11,188 nucleotides of DNA from Gemmobacter sp. GTDB lineage: Bacteria > Pseudomonadota > Alphaproteobacteria > Rhodobacterales > Rhodobacteraceae. This document shows, piece by piece, positions 1 to 6,895 of this stretch. A program made the position numbers and the translations under genes. A model generated the notes under the pieces. That model had not been told where the DNA came from and ran no database searches. It saw only the letters and a program-made list of their open reading frames with translations. How positions within the stretch are numbered: position 1 is the stretch's first letter; each line of letters starts with the position of its first letter. Location of the stretch: the NCBI GenBank assembly GCA_030656535.1, contig JAUSPL010000043.1, positions 1 through 11,188 of the forward strand, given 5' to 3'.

Positions 1-1452
1 GTCCGGGTGCGCGGCGAGGTGGGTCGCGTGTCGCGGCCATCGTCGGGGCACGTGTACTTTGATCTGAAGGACGATCGCGCCGTGATTGCCGCGATCAGCT
101 GGAAGGGTCAGGTCGCCAAGATGCAGGTCCGCCCCGAAGAAGGGATGGAGATCATCGCCACAGGACGGCTGACCACCTTTCCCGGCCAATCGAAATATCA
201 GCTGATCGTCGAGGACGTCGCGCCGGCGGGGCTCGGAGCGCTGATGGTGATGCTGGAAAAACGGAAAGCCGCGCTGACGGCAGAGGGTCTGTTCGATCCC
301 GCCCGCAAAAAGCCCCTGCCCTACCTGCCCCTCGTGATTGGTGTCGTCACGTCACCATCTGGCGCAGTGATCCGCGACATCCTGCACCGTTTGCGCGACC
401 GCTTTCCACGCCATGTCCTGATCTGGCCGGTCGCCGTGCAGGGCGACCGCTGCGCCCCCGACGTCGCCGCGGCAATCCGGGGTTTCAACGCCATCACACC
501 GGGCGGACCAGTCCCGCGTCCCGACCTGATCATCGTCGCGCGCGGCGGCGGGTCGCTGGAAGATCTGTGGGGGTTCAACGAGGAAATCGTTGCGCGTGCC
601 GCCGCCGACAGCCTGATCCCGCTGATTTCGGCGGTGGGGCACGAAACCGACACCACGCTGATCGACTTTGCCGCCGACCGCCGGGCCCCGACACCCACCG
701 CAGCCGCCGAAATGGCGGTCCCGGTGCGTATGGACCTGCAAGCGGCACTGGACACCACAGGCGCGCGGCTGGGTCGGGCGCTGGCACAGGTCTTTGCCCA
801 ACGTCGCCAGCGCAGCACGGATCTGGCGCGCGCCCTACCGCGGGCTGACACGCTGACCGGCCCGTCGCGGCAAAGGTTCGATCTGTGGGCCGACCGCCTG
901 CCACGCGCACTGCTGGCGCCGGTCACGGCAAAGCGTGCAAGACTGGCCGAGTTGTCGGCCGGCGTTCGCCCAACCGCGCTGCGCAGATTGACCGCCCAGT
1001 TGCGCGAAAGGCTGGCGGACCGCGGCCAACGATTGCCTAAGGCACTGGACCGGCTGAACAGCGACGCGCGCGGCCAGTTTGCGCAGTGGTCGGGCCGTCT
1101 GTCGCCGGCGCTGGCCCGCGCGCTAACCGAATCGGAACGTGAGACCCGACGCGGACGCGACCGGCTGACGGCACTGGGCCTGCGTCTTGAGGCCGCGCCA
1201 ACCGTTCGCATCGTGACCTTGCGCGAACGGCTGGACGCGCGTGACAGGCTGCGTCAAACCCTTGGCCCCGCCGAAACCTTGAAGCGCGGCTATGCGGTGG
1301 TGCGCGGCGACGGCGCTGTTGTCACCTCAAAGGCTCAGGCCGAACAAGCAACTGCGCTGGAGCTGGAATTCCACGATGGCCGCATGACCCTTGCCCCGCG
1401 CCCCGCGCGCAAGGCCAAAGGCGCTGCGCCAGATCAGGGCAGCCTGTTTTGA
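1..1452 (+). CDS. xseA: Exodeoxyribonuclease VII large subunit, 5'-truncated
   Basis: Large subunit of exonuclease VII, which with XseB degrades single-stranded DNA in the cytoplasm during repair. The frame is open from base 1, so the start codon and about 40-60 N-terminal residues lie outside the window; the rest ends in TGA at 1450-1452. Residues 1-70 are the remainder of the OB-fold DNA-binding domain. The catalytic domain carries GVVTSPSGAVIRDI (about 114-127), ARGGGSLEDLW (180-190), AVGHETD (211-217) and RAPTP (228-232), all hallmarks of XseA. The C-terminal half is Arg/Leu/Ala-rich helix with a roughly 22-residue repeat (see findings), matching the extended coiled coil to which XseB binds. 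It ends with the family's KRGYAVVR segment and a short basic tail. It converges on the small minus-strand gene at 1532. Family identity is certain; the N-terminus is simply missing. Confidence 0.97.
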   Translation, partial: VRVRGEVGRVSRPSSGHVYFDLKDDRAVIAAISWKGQVAKMQVRPEEGMEIIATGRLTTFPGQSKYQLIVEDVAPAGLGALMVMLEKRKAALTAEGLFDPARKKPLPYLPLVIGVVTSPSGAVIRDILHRLRDRFPRHVLIWPVAVQGDRCAPDVAAAIRGFNAITPGGPVPRPDLIIVARGGGSLEDLWGFNEEIVARAAADSLIPLISAVGHETDTTLIDFAADRRAPTPTAAAEMAVPVRMDLQAALDTTGARLGRALAQVFAQRRQRSTDLARALPRADTLTGPSRQRFDLWADRLPRALLAPVTAKRARLAELSAGVRPTALRRLTAQLRERLADRGQRLPKALDRLNSDARGQFAQWSGRLSPALARALTESERETRRGRDRLTALGLRLEAAPTVRIVTLRERLDARDRLRQTLGPAETLKRGYAVVRGDGAVVTSKAQAEQATALELEFHDGRMTLAPRPARKAKGAAPDQGSLF

Positions 1453-1456
1453 CGGG

Positions 1457-1485
1457 GATCGGGTGCCGATAGGACCGATCTGGTC
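1457..1485. repeat. Overlapping small hairpins after xseA
   Basis: The 79-bp gap between the convergent gene ends holds nested inverted repeats: ATCGG-GTG-CCGAT (1458-1470), GATCGG/CCGATC (1457-1462 with 1475-1480) and GACC/GGTC (1473-1476 with 1482-1485). No T-run follows on either strand, so it is not a classical intrinsic terminator, although the position suits a transcript end. No other signal was seen in the gap. Confidence 0.3.
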
Positions 1486-1531
1486 AGGCAGCCGCCAGCA
1501 AGCAACGGGCCTGTGAACCTGTAACCGGACC

Positions 1532-1927
1532 TCAGGCCCCGACGTCAGGGCCGGGACACGACAGCGGTTGATCGCTTTGCCCGACCTCGATCAGATCCAG
1601 CGCGCGATCCGACTTCTCGAACTGCGCGCGCAGTCCCTTGTCTGTGTCGAAAAAGGCCCAGCATTGCGGGGTCGGGTCATGGTCATAGGTGAAACAGATC
1701 TGACCTGGGGCCTGTTCGTACCACACACCCTCGCGGCAGGGGCCCTCGCTGAAGGCCCAGACGACGCGTCTGCCCGGCAGGTATTGTTCCTTGCCGTAAG
1801 CCGCACCGTCCACCGCAAAGCTCAGGGTCCGCCCGGTCACTCTGGCCTCGAATTCGGCTCCGGTCATCGGGGTTTCGGCCAGAGCCGGCATGGCAAGACA
1901 CAAACCAAACACCATCGCCAGACGCAT
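1532..1927 (-). CDS. Small exported protein of unknown function with four cysteines
   Basis: 131 aa. Start chosen at ATG 1927-1925 because a perfect Shine-Dalgarno (AAGGAGG, 1940-1934 on the minus strand) lies 6 nt upstream; the longer in-frame extension runs into alkB and is not credible. Residues 1-18 form a signal peptide (MRLAMVFGLCLAMPALAE, cleavage after ALA), so the product should be periplasmic. The mature part has EQYLPGRRVVWAFSEGPC, then ICFTYDHDP and PQCWAF. Four mature cysteines, including one near the C-terminus, suggest two disulfides. It resembles a small secreted hypothetical family I recall from Rhodobacteraceae; no function is assigned. It lies 71 bp downstream of alkB on the same strand and could be co-transcribed, though its strong ribosome-binding site suggests efficient translation of its own. 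Real gene: confident. Function: unknown. Confidence 0.82.
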   Translation of the reverse strand: MRLAMVFGLCLAMPALAETPMTGAEFEARVTGRTLSFAVDGAAYGKEQYLPGRRVVWAFSEGPCREGVWYEQAPGQICFTYDHDPTPQCWAFFDTDKGLRAQFEKSDRALDLIEVGQSDQPLSCPGPDVGA

Positions 1928-1998
1928 CTCGGACCTCCTTGACCAGACTACGGCCCGAGCCTGCCAGATCATCGCTCCGCGCGCCACCCCATGGCAGA

Positions 1999-3123
1999 TC
2001 ACCTTTGCGCGGTCATGCCTGCCCGGATCCTGGCCAACCGCCGGTCCATCACCTTGCGCCATAGCGGTGGGACAAGTGCGATCACCCCCATCACCGGCAA
2101 GCTGTAGGGTAACCTTGGCGCGCCCTCGGGCATGTCCAGCATGGGGTACGGACGGGACGGATGGGCATGGTGGTCGGAATGCAGCGGCGCGTTCAACATC
2201 AGGGCCGACGAACACGATTTGGGCGCGTTCCAGCTGTGCTGCGGCCCGACCGTTTCCAGTCGGTCCCCCGGCAGGCGCGCACGTTCCAGCCCATAGTGCT
2301 GAACATAATCCGACAGCAAAAGCTGCATCTGCGCATAGGCACACAGCCCCAGCCACACCAGCAACCCGCCAAACCCGAATACCAGCAGCATCACCATAGC
2401 AACCGTCAACGCTCCGGCAATGTAGACGACATAGGGATGCACGCCCTTTGTCCGTGACCGTGTGCGCAGGGATGTCTCGATCTCGTGCCCTGCCACGAAC
2501 TCGCCGGGCCAGGCCCGCACCGCGAAGTCATAGAAATGCTCTCCGGCACGGGCCGAGTTCGGGTCGTCAAACGACGCGACATAGCGGTGGTGAATGTGCC
2601 GGTGCGCCGAAGCATGATGACCATAGCCCATCGACACGTAGACCGCGACGCCCAGCCGATAAAGTGTGCGGTCGGCACGGTGGATCAGTTCGTGCGCGTT
2701 TGAATTGCTGACCTGCCCGAACCACAGCCCGGCGCCCAGAAAGATCATCACCCGCGCCGCACCCGAAAGCCCGCTGTCCCCCGCGACAGCCCAGACCACA
2801 ACAGGCAAAAGTGCCAGATGTACCCAGGCAAGGATCTGTGACAGCCGATCTGCCGCAGGAAATTCCTGTGCATCCGGCACATGTGGCAATGCGCGCGCGA
2901 CAAACCTGTCCATCAAGGCCACGATACCCATGATGAACACCAGCGCGCCTGCCGCCCAGACACCGCCCAGCGCAATGCCAAGCCCCAGCAAAACCACCGG
3001 CGCCAGAGTCGCCAAAACAAACGGCCGTATCGCGGGCACCATGCCAGTCGCCGCAAGCGCGCGGTGTGCACCTGCACGCAGTCTTGACCGACCCCGAGTG
3101 TCAGATTGCGGCGCCGTCATCAT
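1999..3123 (-). CDS. alkB: AlkB-type membrane di-iron hydroxylase (alkane 1-monooxygenase family)
   Basis: 374 aa integral membrane non-heme di-iron oxygenase; the family hydroxylates terminal methyl groups of alkanes or related hydrophobic substrates with electrons from rubredoxin. Visible histidine boxes: HELIHR (144-149), HRHIHHRYVAS (174-184, followed by DDP) and LHSDHHAHPSRPYPML (314-329), plus HYGLER (276-281). Hydrophobic helices lie at about 34-80, 97-115, 124-139 and 230-268. Start chosen at ATG 3123 (tandem ATG-ATG, next codon at 3120) with AAGGA about 9 nt upstream; an upstream in-frame start at 3183 would add 20 polar residues without support. Box 2 departs from the usual EHxxGHHxxVAT: the Glu and Gly are Ala and Ile. 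Substrate is uncertain; fatty acid or other hydrocarbon hydroxylation is possible. No rubredoxin, reductase or AlkS regulator is nearby. The gene has its own likely promoter at 3254-3283. Confidence 0.9.
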   Translation of the reverse strand: MMTAPQSDTRGRSRLRAGAHRALAATGMVPAIRPFVLATLAPVVLLGLGIALGGVWAAGALVFIMGIVALMDRFVARALPHVPDAQEFPAADRLSQILAWVHLALLPVVVWAVAGDSGLSGAARVMIFLGAGLWFGQVSNSNAHELIHRADRTLYRLGVAVYVSMGYGHHASAHRHIHHRYVASFDDPNSARAGEHFYDFAVRAWPGEFVAGHEIETSLRTRSRTKGVHPYVVYIAGALTVAMVMLLVFGFGGLLVWLGLCAYAQMQLLLSDYVQHYGLERARLPGDRLETVGPQHSWNAPKSCSSALMLNAPLHSDHHAHPSRPYPMLDMPEGAPRLPYSLPVMGVIALVPPLWRKVMDRRLARIRAGMTAQR

Positions 3124-3253
3124 CTGTTTTTCGTCCTTCACCAGGCACCCCGCAGTCTGAATCAGGTTACCGCTTGTCCGCATCAGCCGCGGCGCTAGCC
3201 TGCTTTGCCCCAGCGCAGCCAGCCTGCCGAAACTAGCGCAAGATCGGTGCAGA

Positions 3254-3283
3254 ATTATGGCAAAGGCCTTGACCCTGCATCAA
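3254..3283 (-). promoter_or_regulatory. Candidate sigma-70 promoter for the alkB-like gene
   Basis: On the minus strand, TTGATG (3283-3278) is followed after 18 bp by CATAAT (3259-3254), four and five matches to the -35 and -10 consensus. It sits in the 177-bp gap between the kinase-fold gene and alkB, leaving a 5' leader of roughly 120 nt. By eye only; untested. Confidence 0.45.
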
Positions 3284-3300
3284 AGCTGCAAAAACCCGGA

Positions 3301-4065
3301 TCATGCCGCCCCCCGGGGCCGCGCAAAGAACGTGATCACCATCGGCACGGCGCGCAGTTCCCACGACCGGGGCTTGATCCGTTGCGCCAGACGCGCCACA
3401 GGGGCCAACCAGCGCAGGCGCGCAACCCGGGCCCTGGCGGCCTGCCAGACGCCCTCAGGTGCCGCGGCGCGATAGGCGGCAGCGGCAGCCGCCAGTTCGC
3501 TTGTTTCGCCCCGACCATAGGTCAGGATGCTGTAATGAAACACAATCACATCCAGAGCCATGTCGCGCATAGCCCGCGGCCCCGGCACAAACCGCTCGAA
3601 GTCGATCATCCGCGCGGTCGTCCCGTCCCAACAGATGTCACGGATTGACGGTCGCCCATGACAAACCCGGGCCTTGTGCAGGTTCGCCAATGCTTGCCCC
3701 GCCGCCACAAAGGCGGCCATCCGCGCGGGTCCGGCTTCCTGCGGGTCCAAAAGCAAAGCAGCCAGGGTTTTGCCGACATCCGGCACGACAAAGAAATCCG
3801 GCCCTTCGGCCAGGATCGGCGGGACTGGCAATCCCGCCTCGCCCAGAACATGCAACCCCGCACGATCGGCCTCAAAGGCGCGCCGCGTATCGCCCTTTTG
3901 CAGCCTCCAGCGCAAAGACAATTGTTCAGCCTGTTTGACCCAGACCACCTGCCCGGACACCTTGACCGCCTGCACACGGCGCGGTTCGGCATCCAGCGCG
4001 TGTTCCAACGCCCGCGCCATCGCGGCGGGCACAGACGGTGTTTCAGGAATGTGATGAAGGCTCAT
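3301..4065 (-). CDS. Kinase-fold protein (Kdo/WaaP-like) with atypical catalytic loop
   Basis: 254 aa from ATG 4065; a TTG at 4095 would add 10 residues and is less likely. The fold reads as a small protein-kinase-like phosphotransferase, closest in style to the lipopolysaccharide core kinase/InaA group: a VVWVK lysine (K44), possible helix-C Glu (E65), hinge-like FFVVPDVG (91-98), helix AAGQALANLHKA, catalytic loop HGRPSIRDICWD (136-147) and the DFG-equivalent IDFERF (154-159). The HRD aspartate position is Arg138, and the loop Asn position is Asp143. Similar proteins are often mislabelled serine/threonine protein phosphatase. Likely cytoplasmic or membrane-associated; the C-terminus (219-248) is basic and hydrophobic. 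Substrate unknown; heptose or lipid A phosphorylation is only a possibility. Divergent from ftsY and upstream of alkB. Confidence 0.82.
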   Translation of the reverse strand: MSLHHIPETPSVPAAMARALEHALDAEPRRVQAVKVSGQVVWVKQAEQLSLRWRLQKGDTRRAFEADRAGLHVLGEAGLPVPPILAEGPDFFVVPDVGKTLAALLLDPQEAGPARMAAFVAAGQALANLHKARVCHGRPSIRDICWDGTTARMIDFERFVPGPRAMRDMALDVIVFHYSILTYGRGETSELAAAAAAYRAAAPEGVWQAARARVARLRWLAPVARLAQRIKPRSWELRAVPMVITFFARPRGAA

Positions 4066-4124
4066 CCGGACCACAGAGTTGAAAGACCGCAGCAACGGTA
4101 CAAATCCCGAGCGTGCAATTTGCG

Positions 4125-4153
4125 ATTATGTCAGTTGCATGACAAAAGGTCCA
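4125..4153 (-). promoter_or_regulatory. Candidate promoter with embedded palindromic operator, kinase-fold gene
   Basis: On the minus strand TGGACC (4153-4148), a 17-bp spacer and CATAAT (4130-4125) make a plausible sigma-70 promoter about 60 bp before the kinase-fold start. The palindrome TGTCAGTTGCATGACA (4129-4144; TGTCA-N6-TGACA) fills the spacer and touches the -10, a classic position for a repressor. The arms extend to 8 bp with one mismatch. Confidence 0.45.
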
Positions 4154-4264
4154 GCCGCGCGCCGGATCGGCGAACACCGGCGGCCCTGATCGCCTGCCGG
4201 GGCTTCCATCTTTGGGGGGGGGCATGTATTGGCTGATGCATCGGTGACGGGAAAGGCCGCAGGC

Positions 4265-5275
4265 ATGTCCTTCTTGAAAAAGCTGCGCGAACGGATGTTC
4301 AAGTCGTCGTCACAACTGACGACCGGGCTTGACGATCTGGTCAGCGACGCCCCCGAGGTGCCAACCCCCGACCCATCGCCGCCATCCGCAGACGCGGCCC
4401 GCCCGGGACTGTTATCACGGCTGACCGGGCGTGATGAGCCGCGTAGGCTGGTCGACGACGCAATGCTGGAAAGCCTTGAGGATATCTTGATCCGCGCCGA
4501 CATGGGCGTGACGACCGCTGCGCGCGTCACAGCCAACATCGCCGAAGGTCGGTTTGGCCGTCGTGTCACCTCGGGGGAAATCCGCGACGCGCTGACCGCA
4601 GAAATTGCGCGCATCATGGACCCTGTCGCCCGCCCCCTGCCCCTGTACGGGTCGAAACCACAGGTCGTGCTGGTGGTCGGCGTCAACGGATCTGGCAAGA
4701 CCACCACCATCGGCAAGCTCGCGTCGCAGTTCCGCGCCGCCGGGAAATCCGTGGTGATCGCGGCGGGTGATACCTTCCGTGCGGCGGCCGTGGAACAATT
4801 GCAGGTCTGGGGCCAGCGCGCAGGTGTGCCCGTCATGACAGCACCAGAAGGGTCCGACCCTGCCAGCCTTGCGTATGACGCGCTGACACGCGCGCGCACC
4901 GAGGGGGCCGACCTTTTGCTGATCGACACGGCCGGGCGGTTGCAAAACCGCGCCGACCTTATGGAAGAACTGGCAAAAATCGTGCGCGTGCTGCGCAAGG
5001 CGGACCCGACCGCGCCGCACAACACGCTGTTGGTGCTGGATGCAACCACGGGTCAGAACGCCCTGCAACAGGTCGAGATCTTTCGCAAGATCGCCGATGT
5101 CTCGGGGTTGGTGATGACAAAGCTGGACGGCACCGCGCGTGGCGGGGTGCTGGTCGCGCTGGCCGACAAGTTCGGCCTGCCGATCCACGCGATCGGTGTG
5201 GGCGAGCAAATCGACGACCTCGCCCCTTTCGACCCCGAGGACTTTGCGCGCGCGCTGGTCGGCACAGGAGACTAG
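4265..5275 (+). CDS. ftsY: Signal recognition particle receptor FtsY
   Basis: 336 aa SRP receptor GTPase; with Ffh it delivers ribosome-nascent chains of membrane proteins to SecYEG at the inner membrane. Start at ATG 4265 gives MSFLKKLRERMFKSSS, a typical alphaproteobacterial FtsY N-terminus, with GAAAGG 8 nt upstream; the in-frame TTG at 4229 would add 12 residues and is rejected. The acidic/proline-rich A region (about 25-50) is short, as usual outside enterobacteria. The N domain is about 55-125. GTPase motifs: G1 GVNGSGKTT (139-147), G2 DTFRAAAVEQL (169-179), G3 DTAGR (221-225), G4 TKLDG (285-289), G5 GVGE (311-314). All key residues are present. It ends in TAG 4 bp before the next start, and heads the plus-strand cluster through yciB. 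Confidence 0.98.
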   Translation: MSFLKKLRERMFKSSSQLTTGLDDLVSDAPEVPTPDPSPPSADAARPGLLSRLTGRDEPRRLVDDAMLESLEDILIRADMGVTTAARVTANIAEGRFGRRVTSGEIRDALTAEIARIMDPVARPLPLYGSKPQVVLVVGVNGSGKTTTIGKLASQFRAAGKSVVIAAGDTFRAAAVEQLQVWGQRAGVPVMTAPEGSDPASLAYDALTRARTEGADLLLIDTAGRLQNRADLMEELAKIVRVLRKADPTAPHNTLLVLDATTGQNALQQVEIFRKIADVSGLVMTKLDGTARGGVLVALADKFGLPIHAIGVGEQIDDLAPFDPEDFARALVGTGD

Positions 5276-5279
5276 GGTC

Positions 5280-5903
5280 GTGACATCGCTGGTGGACGGG
5301 GTGATTGCGGCTGCCGCAACGCGGATGTCGAATGTGGATTTCTGGCTGAACTCGGCCCTGTTGATCTCGGTAGGGCGGGCCCTGTGGGTGATGGTCGGCA
5401 AAGCCACCGAGACCGCGCTGTTTCGAATGGCGCTGCGCACCACGACCTTGCGCGTCCGGCTGACCGCGCTGCCCGACCATCCCGCGACCATCACCGCCTT
5501 GCGGCTTTTGTTCATCCGCCACGGGAACGACACTTATCTGCAACATCTGGCCAGTGATCAAGAAAAGCATCATGGCAAACTGCGCAACAAGGTCCTGCCG
5601 GTCACCGTACAAAAAGGACCTGACGGCGTAGCGATCAATTTCCGTATTCGTGTGCACACCCGTCTTGGGACACAGTTCAAGCTGTTCGTTGATGTCGCGC
5701 CAAGCGGCCCCCTGACCTTGGACAACGCCGCGCAAGACCCCGCCGTGCAAGAGGTTGTCGCCTATCTGAAGCTGCATCCCAATGTGCATGACGTCAGCGT
5801 CTCGGGCCGTCCTGGCCGTGCACGCGTATTCTTTCTGCTGCGGGACTTTGACGACGTGCAAACGATCGAGGGCTTTCGCAACAATATGATCTGGCCGGTC
5901 TGA
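5280..5903 (+). CDS. Conserved-looking protein of unknown function, coupled to ftsY
   Basis: 207 aa, not recognised. GTG at 5280 is preferred: AGGAG (5266-5270) lies inside the end of ftsY, 9 nt upstream, and the ftsY stop is only 4 bp away, so translational coupling is likely. The in-frame ATG at 5325 has no Shine-Dalgarno. Residues 21-40 (FWLNSALLISVGRALWVMVG) form one hydrophobic stretch that could anchor it to the membrane; it has no clear signal peptidase site. Residues about 55-140 look like mixed beta strands with charged loops (HGNDTYLQHL, INFRIRVHTRLGTQFKLFVDV), and the C-terminal 155-195 reads helix-strand-strand (VQEVVAYLKLHPNVHDVSVSG, then ARVFFLLRDF). No catalytic motif stands out. 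Codon use and GC match the neighbours, so it is native. Position between ftsY and membrane-protein genes suggests an envelope role, an inference only. Confidence 0.8.
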   Translation: MTSLVDGVIAAAATRMSNVDFWLNSALLISVGRALWVMVGKATETALFRMALRTTTLRVRLTALPDHPATITALRLLFIRHGNDTYLQHLASDQEKHHGKLRNKVLPVTVQKGPDGVAINFRIRVHTRLGTQFKLFVDVAPSGPLTLDNAAQDPAVQEVVAYLKLHPNVHDVSVSGRPGRARVFFLLRDFDDVQTIEGFRNNMIWPV

Positions 5904-5989
5904 TATGCCGTTCCGCCGGTCTGGCCCATGACATACCGCGCTTTCAGGATCATGACCGCCCCTGCCCGCCCCATTGATTCGGGCCAGTC

Positions 5990-6889
5990 ATGACCGAGTG
6001 GCTGATTTCTTTGCAAGGCACCGCCGAAGGACGGCAGACCGCGCTTTGGCTTGCGCTCTTGGCGGCGCTGTTTCATGCGGTGTTTGGCGCGCTGCAAAAG
6101 GGGCGGTTTGGGCCTTGGGCCACGCGCGGCGCCATTGACGCGGCCTATTGCGTGATCGCGGCACCGTTCGCGTTCTTTGTCGTTCCATGGCCAGAACCCC
6201 ACATGTGGCTGATCTTTGCAGGCGCGCTGGTTTTGCACACTTCCTACAAGATCTTGCAAGCCATGGCCTATCAGCGCGGGGCCTATACCGTGGTGTACCC
6301 TGTGGTCCGCGGCACTGGCCCCCTGTTCGCAGTTCTGGTGGCGCTTGTGGTGTTTAACGAAAGCTTTTCGCTTGGCCAATGGCTTGGGCTGGGGTTGCTG
6401 GTGGCAGGGATCTTCGGACTGGCCGCCTATAACCTGCGCCATGTCACGGTGGACCGCGACACGTTGGTACCGGCGCTTGGGCTTGCGTTTTTGACAGGCA
6501 TCTTTGTTGCGGCCTATACAACCTATGATGCCTATGGGATCAGGGCCACCGCTGACCCGTTCACCTTTCTTGCGTGGTTTTTCTTGCTGGATGGACTGCT
6601 GATGCCTCTGGTCGCGCTGCCGCATCTGCGGCGGGTGGCGCGTGCCGATGTGTTGGCACTGATGGGCAAGGGTGTACTCGGGGCTATGGTCGCCTATATC
6701 AGTTTCGGGTCGATCTTGCTTGCGACCCGGATCGGGAATGTCGGCGAGGCTGCCGTGTTGCGTGAAACCTCGACGGTCTTCGCCGCTGCGATAGGGTGGT
6801 TCATTCTGGGCGAATCGACGGGGCCGCGCCGGGTGGCCCTGATGGGGATGATCGCGGCCGGGGCCGTGATTGTGAAATTGGCGGGGTAA
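5990..6889 (+). CDS. DMT-superfamily transporter, EamA type
   Basis: 299 aa inner-membrane protein with about ten hydrophobic helices arranged as two five-helix halves, the EamA/drug-metabolite transporter layout. First-half markers include LLAALFHAVFGALQK (about 22-36) and AMAYQRGAYTVVYPVVRGTGP (about 91-111); second-half markers include GSILLATRIGNVGEAAVLRE and FILGE near the C-terminus (about 242-277), equivalent to the conserved end of each EamA repeat. Members export amino acids, nucleosides, metabolites or drugs; the substrate cannot be read from sequence. ATG at 5990 has only a weak GGGCC upstream. It lies 86 bp after the unknown gene and 6 bp before yciB, so it is almost certainly co-transcribed with yciB. 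Confidence 0.92.
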   Translation: MTEWLISLQGTAEGRQTALWLALLAALFHAVFGALQKGRFGPWATRGAIDAAYCVIAAPFAFFVVPWPEPHMWLIFAGALVLHTSYKILQAMAYQRGAYTVVYPVVRGTGPLFAVLVALVVFNESFSLGQWLGLGLLVAGIFGLAAYNLRHVTVDRDTLVPALGLAFLTGIFVAAYTTYDAYGIRATADPFTFLAWFFLLDGLLMPLVALPHLRRVARADVLALMGKGVLGAMVAYISFGSILLATRIGNVGEAAVLRETSTVFAAAIGWFILGESTGPRRVALMGMIAAGAVIVKLAG

Positions 6890-6895
6890 GGGACG

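Noticed and set aside
1928..2356. N-terminal extension of the small secreted protein to 274 aa
   Set aside because: The extension overlaps alkB in another frame, while ATG 1927 has a perfect ribosome site and begins a signal peptide.
4126..5049. Long open frame on the minus strand opposite ftsY
   Set aside because: Antisense shadow: Ser/Arg-rich with no family features, while the plus strand carries every FtsY GTPase motif.
5762..6625. Minus-strand open frame of 287 codons opposite the transporter
   Set aside because: Gln/Arg/Pro-rich composition typical of antisense frames in GC-rich DNA; it spans the ends of two real genes.
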